Notes under the pieces: generated by a model
What the model saw: only the letters and a program-made list of their open reading frames with translations
The model's database searches: none
Told to the model about the DNA's origin: nothing
Program-made: the position numbers and the translations under genes
Part shown: piece by piece, positions 4,771-7,901 of the stretch
Numbering within the stretch: position 1 is the stretch's first letter
How the letters are laid out: every line of letters begins with the position of its first letter
NCBI GenBank assembly: GCA_027035445.1
Contig: JALVUT010000279.1
Span: 1-7,901 of the forward strand
Reading direction: 5' to 3'
Length of the DNA stretch: 7,901 nucleotides
From: Thermococcus sp.
GTDB taxonomy: Archaea > Methanobacteriota_B > Thermococci > Thermococcales > Thermococcaceae

Positions 4771-4780
4771 AGGTGAGAGA

Positions 4781-5068
4781 ATGAAGTATCCAAAACAGAT
4801 AAGGACTTACTGCCCGTACTGCAGGAAGCACACGATTCACAAGGTCGAGAAGGTCAAGAAGAGGCCGAGGAGCGAGCTCAGCCAGGGTCAGAGAAGATTC
4901 AGGAGGATCATGAAGGGTTACCGCGGTTTCCCGAGGCCGAACCCGGCCGGAAGGGAGAAGCCTGTCAAGAAGCTCGACCTCAGGTTCAGGTGCACGGTCT
5001 GCGGCAAGGCCCACATCAGGGGAAAAGGTTTCCGTGTGAAGAAGTTTGAATTGGTGGAGGTGAGCTGA
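4781..5068 (+). CDS. rpl44e: large-subunit ribosomal protein eL42 (L44e)
   Basis: A 95-residue ribosomal protein shared by archaea and eukaryotes, located near the E site of the large subunit. It has a four-cysteine zinc-ribbon: CPYC (11-14) and CTVC (71-74). Between the two halves lies the long basic RNA-binding loop ([20 protein letters not shown] and [19 protein letters not shown]) with the [20 protein letters not shown] core typical of L44e. The length is normal for archaea. GGAGGTGA lies 4 nt before the ATG. Its stop overlaps the start of eS27 by one base (TGATG), so the two are translationally coupled, a conserved archaeal arrangement. Confidence 0.97.
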   Translation: MKYPKQIRTYCPYCRKHTIHKVEKVKKRPRSELSQGQRRFRRIMKGYRGFPRPNPAGREKPVKKLDLRFRCTVCGKAHIRGKGFRVKKFELVEVS

Positions 5069-5265
5069 TGGCCCTTCCAAAGAACCTCATCCCAATGCCC
5101 AGGAGCAGATTCCTCCGCGTCAAGTGCATTGATTGTGGCAATGAACAGATCGTCTTCAGCAACCCGGCCACGACCGTCCGTTGCCTCGTCTGCGGCGCAA
5201 CTCTCATCGAGCCGACCGGAGGAAAGGGCATCATCAAGGCCAAGATTCTTGAGGTTCTTGAGTGA
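5068..5265 (+). CDS. rps27e: small-subunit ribosomal protein eS27 (S27e)
   Basis: A 65-residue zinc-ribbon protein of the small ribosomal subunit. The cysteine pairs are Cys20/Cys23 (CIDC) and Cys39/Cys42 (CLVC), and the family core [22 protein letters not shown] is complete. It shares a base with the stop of eL42 and uses the GGAGGTGA inside the end of that gene as its ribosome site. A T-rich tract (CCCCTTTTCCTTTGTCTTTC) follows the stop codon and probably terminates the two-gene transcript. Confidence 0.97.
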   Translation: MALPKNLIPMPRSRFLRVKCIDCGNEQIVFSNPATTVRCLVCGATLIEPTGGKGIIKAKILEVLE

Positions 5266-5267
5266 AC

Positions 5268-5287
5268 CCCTTTTCCTTTGTCTTTCA
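5268..5287 (+). terminator. T-rich terminator after eS27
   Basis: A pyrimidine stretch with four T-clusters lies directly after the eS27 stop codon and upstream of the next promoter, as is usual for Thermococcales terminators. There is no hairpin. Confidence 0.4.
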
Positions 5288-5300
5288 TCGTTCTCCTAAA

Positions 5301-5309
5301 CTTTAAAAA
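5301..5309 (+). promoter_or_regulatory. promoter of the aIF2-alpha operon
   Basis: CCTAAACTTTAAAAACC contains the TATA box CTTTAAAAA; the expected start is near 5332, giving a leader of about 22 nt with GAGGTGAT at 5343-5350 as the ribosome site. Confidence 0.6.
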
Positions 5310-5353
5310 CCTCCCTCCGTAAATTCCCCAGGTAAAGGAAAGAGGTGATTTTC

Positions 5354-6181
5354 ATGCCCAGGAAAGCTAAGGATTATCCTGAGGAGGGAGAGTTTGTTAT
5401 AGCCACCGTTAAGAGCATTCATCCGTACGGTGCATTTCTTAGACTGGACGAGTACCCGGGCAGGGAGGGCTTCATGCACATAAGCGAGGTGGCCTCCAGC
5501 TGGGTCAAGAACATCCGGGACTATGTCAAGGAAGGTCAGAAAGTCGTTGTAAAGGTCATCCGCATTGATCGTGGGAAGGGTCACGTCGATCTCAGCCTCA
5601 AAAGGGTCAACCAGCAACAGAGGAAGGCCAAGCTTCAAGAGTATAAAAGGGCTCAGAAGGCCGAGAACCTGCTTAAGATGGCAGCAGATAAGATAGGAAA
5701 AAGCTTTGATGAGGCATGGGAAGCGGTCTGGGTTCCACTTGAGGAGGAGTATGGGGAGGTTTACACCGCCTTTGAAGACGCTGCACAGAACGGTATGGAC
5801 GTCCTCAAAGGGCTTGTGCCCGATGAGTGGCTTGAGCCCCTGACGGGCATAATAGGGTCCTACGTTGAGGTTCCAACCGTTACCATTGATGCTGAGTTCG
5901 AGATAACCGTCCCAAAACCCGATGGAATCAACATCATTAAGGAAGCCCTCGTTCGTGCCCGCGATAGAACCAACGCGGACAAGGAGGTTGACGTGAACTT
6001 CTCCTATCAAGGTGCCCCAAGGTACAGGATAGACATAACGGCACCGGACTACTATAAGGCTGAGGAAGTCCTTGAGGATATAGCAGAGGAGATACTCAGG
6101 GTTATCAAAGAGGCCGGTGGGGAGGCAACCCTGATAAGAAAGGAAAAACGCATAAAGAAGGTCAAAAGGAGAGGAACCTGA
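5354..6181 (+). CDS. eif2a: translation initiation factor aIF2, alpha subunit
   Basis: A 275-residue subunit of the heterotrimeric factor that brings initiator Met-tRNA to the small ribosomal subunit. The three-domain layout is visible: an N-terminal S1/OB domain (about 10-84: GEFVIATVKSIHPYGAFLRL, GREGFMHISEVAS, GKGHVDLSLKRV), a helical middle domain (about 85-170) and a C-terminal alpha-beta domain that binds the gamma subunit (about 175-265: VPTVTIDAEFEITVPKPDG, APRYRIDITAPDYYKAEEVL). Ser48 in the loop HISEVASSW occupies the place of the regulatory serine of the eukaryotic factor; the Pyrococcus protein has been reported to be phosphorylated there. The ATG at 5354 is preferred to GTG 5345: the GAGGTGAT site would overlap the GTG, and homologues start MPRKA. 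First gene of the operon with nop10 (10-nt gap). Confidence 0.97.
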   Translation: MPRKAKDYPEEGEFVIATVKSIHPYGAFLRLDEYPGREGFMHISEVASSWVKNIRDYVKEGQKVVVKVIRIDRGKGHVDLSLKRVNQQQRKAKLQEYKRAQKAENLLKMAADKIGKSFDEAWEAVWVPLEEEYGEVYTAFEDAAQNGMDVLKGLVPDEWLEPLTGIIGSYVEVPTVTIDAEFEITVPKPDGINIIKEALVRARDRTNADKEVDVNFSYQGAPRYRIDITAPDYYKAEEVLEDIAEEILRVIKEAGGEATLIRKEKRIKKVKRRGT

Positions 6182-6191
6182 AGGGATAAGC

Positions 6192-6368
6192 ATGAGGTTT
6201 CATATAAAAAAGTGCCCCAACTGTGGCCGGTACACTCTCAAGGAGGTCTGTCCAATCTGCGGGGAGAGAACCAAGGTGGCGCATCCCCCACGGTTCTCAC
6301 CGGAGGATCCCTACGGGGAGTACCGGCGCAGGCTTAAGCGGGAAAAACTGGGGCCCCAAAAGAGGTGA
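6192..6368 (+). CDS. nop10: H/ACA RNP protein Nop10
   Basis: A 58-residue protein, MRFHIKKCPNCGRYTLKEVC at the start, then PICGERTKVAHPPRFSPEDP and a basic tail. Nop10 binds the pseudouridine synthase Cbf5 and, with Gar1 and L7Ae, forms the archaeal H/ACA particle that pseudouridylates rRNA. The zinc ribbon is formed by Cys8/Cys11 and Cys20/Cys23, followed by the conserved HPPRFSPEDPYGEYRRRLK segment that becomes helical on Cbf5. The length is normal for archaea. GGGAT before the ATG is a modest ribosome site, and the gene lies 10 nt after aIF2-alpha, so coupling is likely. Its last codons (GAGGTGA) are the ribosome site of the next gene. It is easily missed because of its size. Confidence 0.96.
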   Translation: MRFHIKKCPNCGRYTLKEVCPICGERTKVAHPPRFSPEDPYGEYRRRLKREKLGPQKR

Positions 6369-6372
6369 AAAA

Positions 6373-7173
6373 ATGAGGGAAACAACCATCTATATGTATG
6401 AAAAGCCTGAGCTCCGAAACCCCATCTTCATAGAGGGGTTACCCGGAATAGGACTGGTGGGCAAACTCGCTGCAGACCACATGATCCAAGAGTTAGAGGC
6501 AATAAAGTTTGCCGATCTTTACTCCCCCCACTTCATGCACCAGGTTATCATAAGACGGAATGCCATCGTGGAGCTAATGAAGAACGAGTTCTACTACTGG
6601 AAGAACCCAGATGAGAACGGCAGAGACCTGATAATCATCACAGGTGACCAGCAGGTAGCCCCTACCGACAGCCCGGGTCACTACGAGGTCGTCGGCAAAA
6701 TGCTTGACTTTGTTGGAGAGTTTGGAACAAAGGAAATAATCACGATGGGGGGCTTTCAGGTTCCCGAACTCCAGGGGGAACCGAGGGTTTTAGCGGCGGT
6801 AACCCACGAAGATGTTGCTGAACATTACAAGAAGAAACTTGAGGGCTGTTCCACTGAGATCCTGTGGAGGGAAGACGAAGGAGGAGCCATAGTAGGAGCC
6901 GCGGGTCTCCTTCTCGGAATAGGAAAACTCCGCTCAATGTACGGGATAAGTCTGCTCGGGGAGAGTCTGGGATACATCGTGGACCCGAAGGCCGCAAAGG
7001 CGGTTTTAAATGCTGTAACCAGGATACTCGGTATAGAGCTAGACATGAGCGCCCTTGATGAACGTGCTAGGGAAACCGAAGAGATACTTCAGAAGGTTCA
7101 GGAAATGCAGAAGGCAATGCTTGAACAGGGAATGCCCGGAACCCAGGAGGAAGAGGATAGAAATTACCTGTGA
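6373..7173 (+). CDS. PAC2-family proteasome assembly chaperone (PbaA/PbaB type)
   Basis: A 266-residue protein of the archaeal PAC2 superfamily (COG2047), related to the Pyrococcus chaperones PbaA and PbaB that bind proteasome alpha subunits. The hallmark IFIEGLPGIGLVGKLAADHMI lies at about 18-38; DLIIITGDQQ, ITMGGFQVPE and EGGAIVGAAGLLLG follow. The fold should be an alpha/beta domain up to about 220, then a charged helical tail (LDERARETEEILQKVQEMQK) that may form a coiled coil. The chain ends DRNYL, with Tyr second from the end as in HbYX tails that dock into alpha-ring pockets, although the residue before Tyr is Asn rather than hydrophobic. ATG 6373 is chosen since GAGGTGA lies 4 nt upstream; reading the frame further upstream would overlap nop10. 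Gap to nop10 is 4 nt. Which paralogue it is cannot be decided here. Confidence 0.88.
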   Translation: MRETTIYMYEKPELRNPIFIEGLPGIGLVGKLAADHMIQELEAIKFADLYSPHFMHQVIIRRNAIVELMKNEFYYWKNPDENGRDLIIITGDQQVAPTDSPGHYEVVGKMLDFVGEFGTKEIITMGGFQVPELQGEPRVLAAVTHEDVAEHYKKKLEGCSTEILWREDEGGAIVGAAGLLLGIGKLRSMYGISLLGESLGYIVDPKAAKAVLNAVTRILGIELDMSALDERARETEEILQKVQEMQKAMLEQGMPGTQEEEDRNYL

Positions 7174-7182
7174 CCTGTCTGC

Positions 7183-7188
7183 TTTTTT
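7183..7188 (+). terminator. T6 terminator of the aIF2-alpha operon
   Basis: CTGCTTTTTTACATCC begins 9 nt after the stop of the chaperone gene. A T-run of six fits archaeal termination, and a new promoter starts about 50 nt later. Confidence 0.45.
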
Positions 7189-7207
7189 ACATCCATAGCT
7201 TTCAAAC

Positions 7208-7228
7208 CTCTGGTTGGTAATACCAGAG
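7208..7228. promoter_or_regulatory. inverted repeat upstream of cbiM, possible operator
   Basis: CTCTGGT (7208-7214), a 7-nt spacer TGGTAAT, and ACCAGAG (7222-7228) form a perfect dyad. Its centre is about 27 nt upstream of the centre of the TATA box (7241-7249), roughly position -54 from the expected start site. That is a place where an archaeal activator could act, or a repressor could block TFB. A metal-responsive regulator is an attractive guess given the gene, but the sequence does not name it. As RNA it could also form a 7-bp hairpin, but it lacks a following T-run. Confidence 0.45.
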
Positions 7229-7240
7229 TTCCAAAACACT

Positions 7241-7249
7241 TTTATATTA
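7241..7249 (+). promoter_or_regulatory. cbiM promoter and ribosome site
   Basis: CAAAACACTTTTATATTATGC has a strong TATA box (TTTATATTA). Expected start is near 7272, giving a leader of about 25 nt. GGAGGGTGA (7285-7293) ends 3 nt before the ATG at 7297. Confidence 0.6.
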
Positions 7250-7296
7250 TGCTACCATTTCTTGATAGAATAACACCAGCAAATGGAGGGTGAATC

Positions 7297-7901
7297 ATGC
7301 ACATCCCCGATGGATACTTGGGCCCGTACACATGCGCCTTGTTTTACGCTGTCATGACCCCAATCTGGTACAGAGCGTTCAAGTGGTTGAAGGGACTGAA
7401 GCCCCAGCAGGTTCCGTTGCTCGGGGTGCTTACTGCCTTTGCGTTTTTGGTCATGATGTACAACCTACCGGTTCCAGGAGGCACAACGGCCCATATAGTC
7501 GGAGGAACCATAATAGCGATTCTAATCGGCCCCTGGGCTGCAACAGTCTCACTCACAATAGTCTTACTTATACAGGCACTCTTTTTCGGTGACGGTGGGA
7601 TAACAACCTATGCCGCCAACGTCTTTAACATGGGGGTTGTTCTGCCCTTTGTGGGTTACTACACTTACAGGTTCCTCACAAAGAGAGTGGGGCTGGACGA
7701 GGTCGTCTCTGCTGGAGTCGGTGCTTACGTTGGTATAGTCACTGCAGCTACGGTAGCCGGGACGGAACTTGGGATCCAGCCCCACATACAGCCTGGCTAC
7801 TGCCCCTACAGCCTCAGTGTCTCGGTTCCAGCAATGGCCATAGCACACATCCTAACTGCTGGCCCGGCGGCCGCCGTGGTTACCGGTGCTGTCGTGTGGT
7901 A
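7297..7901 (+). CDS. cbiM: cobalt/nickel ECF transporter, CbiM/NikM substrate-binding subunit (C-terminus outside window)
   Basis: 201 codons of a membrane protein that begins MHIPDGYLGP, the unmistakable N-terminus of CbiM/NikM. In this family the metal (Co2+ or Ni2+) is bound by the N-terminal amine and backbone, His2 and a further histidine; His66 in GGTTAHIVGGT is the likely second one. Further family motifs are IGPWAATVSLTIVLLIQALFFGDGGITTYAANVFNMG (about 81-117) and the SVPAMAIAHI helix near the window end. About six membrane spans are visible. The partner genes (CbiN- or NikN-like, CbiQ, CbiO) probably follow outside the window. Thermococcales need cobalt for B12-dependent enzymes and nickel for their NiFe hydrogenases; the sequence alone does not fix which metal is carried. 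The gene has its own promoter. Confidence 0.94.
   Translation, partial: MHIPDGYLGPYTCALFYAVMTPIWYRAFKWLKGLKPQQVPLLGVLTAFAFLVMMYNLPVPGGTTAHIVGGTIIAILIGPWAATVSLTIVLLIQALFFGDGGITTYAANVFNMGVVLPFVGYYTYRFLTKRVGLDEVVSAGVGAYVGIVTAATVAGTELGIQPHIQPGYCPYSLSVSVPAMAIAHILTAGPAAAVVTGAVVW

Noticed and set aside
5303..6193. 296-codon open frame on the minus strand
   Set aside because: It lies wholly opposite aIF2-alpha, whose identity is certain; the frame is open because of codon bias in the real gene, and the translation has no family resemblance.
6223..6372. Extension of the PAC2 chaperone frame 150 nt upstream
   Set aside because: The extension overlaps nop10 in a different frame and would add a basic, low-complexity sequence; the ATG at 6373 has a good GAGGTGA site.
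1..7901. CRISPR array, IS element, integrase or toxin-antitoxin genes
   Set aside because: No repeated spaced units, terminal inverted repeats with a transposase, or recognisable genes of these kinds were found on either strand.

Overview
The window is a stretch of chromosome from a hyperthermophilic euryarchaeon of the order Thermococcales, most likely Thermococcus. The evidence is archaeal-type information genes (eL42, eS27, aIF2-alpha, Nop10, a PAC2-family proteasome chaperone), a tRNA-Pro with encoded CCA and a very GC-rich set of stems, and proteins that closely resemble what I recall of Pyrococcus/Thermococcus sequences (alanine aminotransferase, UPF0212). Promoters look archaeal (TATA box about 27 nt before the start site), Shine-Dalgarno motifs are of the GGTGA/GGAGG type, and a few genes appear leaderless. 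No CRISPR array, IS element or prophage was seen.

Left part (1-1180): the 5' end of pyrG (CTP synthase, minus strand, cut by the window edge), then a two-gene minus-strand unit of conserved unknown proteins, DUF357 followed by UPF0212/DUF555. A plus-strand tRNA-Pro(UGG) gene follows. 1181-1399 holds no gene that I can support. A small MoaD/ThiS-like ubiquitin-fold gene (1431-1643) converges on a minus-strand alanine aminotransferase gene (1698-2897).

Middle part (2898-4780) is the most interesting. Back-to-back with the aminotransferase promoter is a second, plus-strand promoter that leads directly into a 67-nt RNA with all the marks of an archaeal box C/D guide sRNA: 12-nt guides, D' and C' boxes, and a terminal K-turn in which the usual U-U pair is replaced by a G-C pair. 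Next to it is a decayed minus-strand remnant of a GH65 glycoside phosphorylase/hydrolase, of which only about the last 93 codons remain in frame. Then comes a two-gene plus-strand operon that encodes a LysO lysine exporter in two pieces joined by an ATGA overlap, and a small winged-helix-like gene broken by a frameshift.

Right part (4781-7901): the ribosomal pair eL42-eS27, preceded by an unusually long, structured leader; the conserved operon aIF2-alpha - Nop10 - PAC2 chaperone (translation initiation, H/ACA RNP, proteasome assembly), with Nop10 being a 58-aa gene; and the start of cbiM, the cobalt/nickel substrate-binding membrane subunit of an ECF transporter, with a perfect 7-7-7 inverted repeat just upstream of its TATA box.
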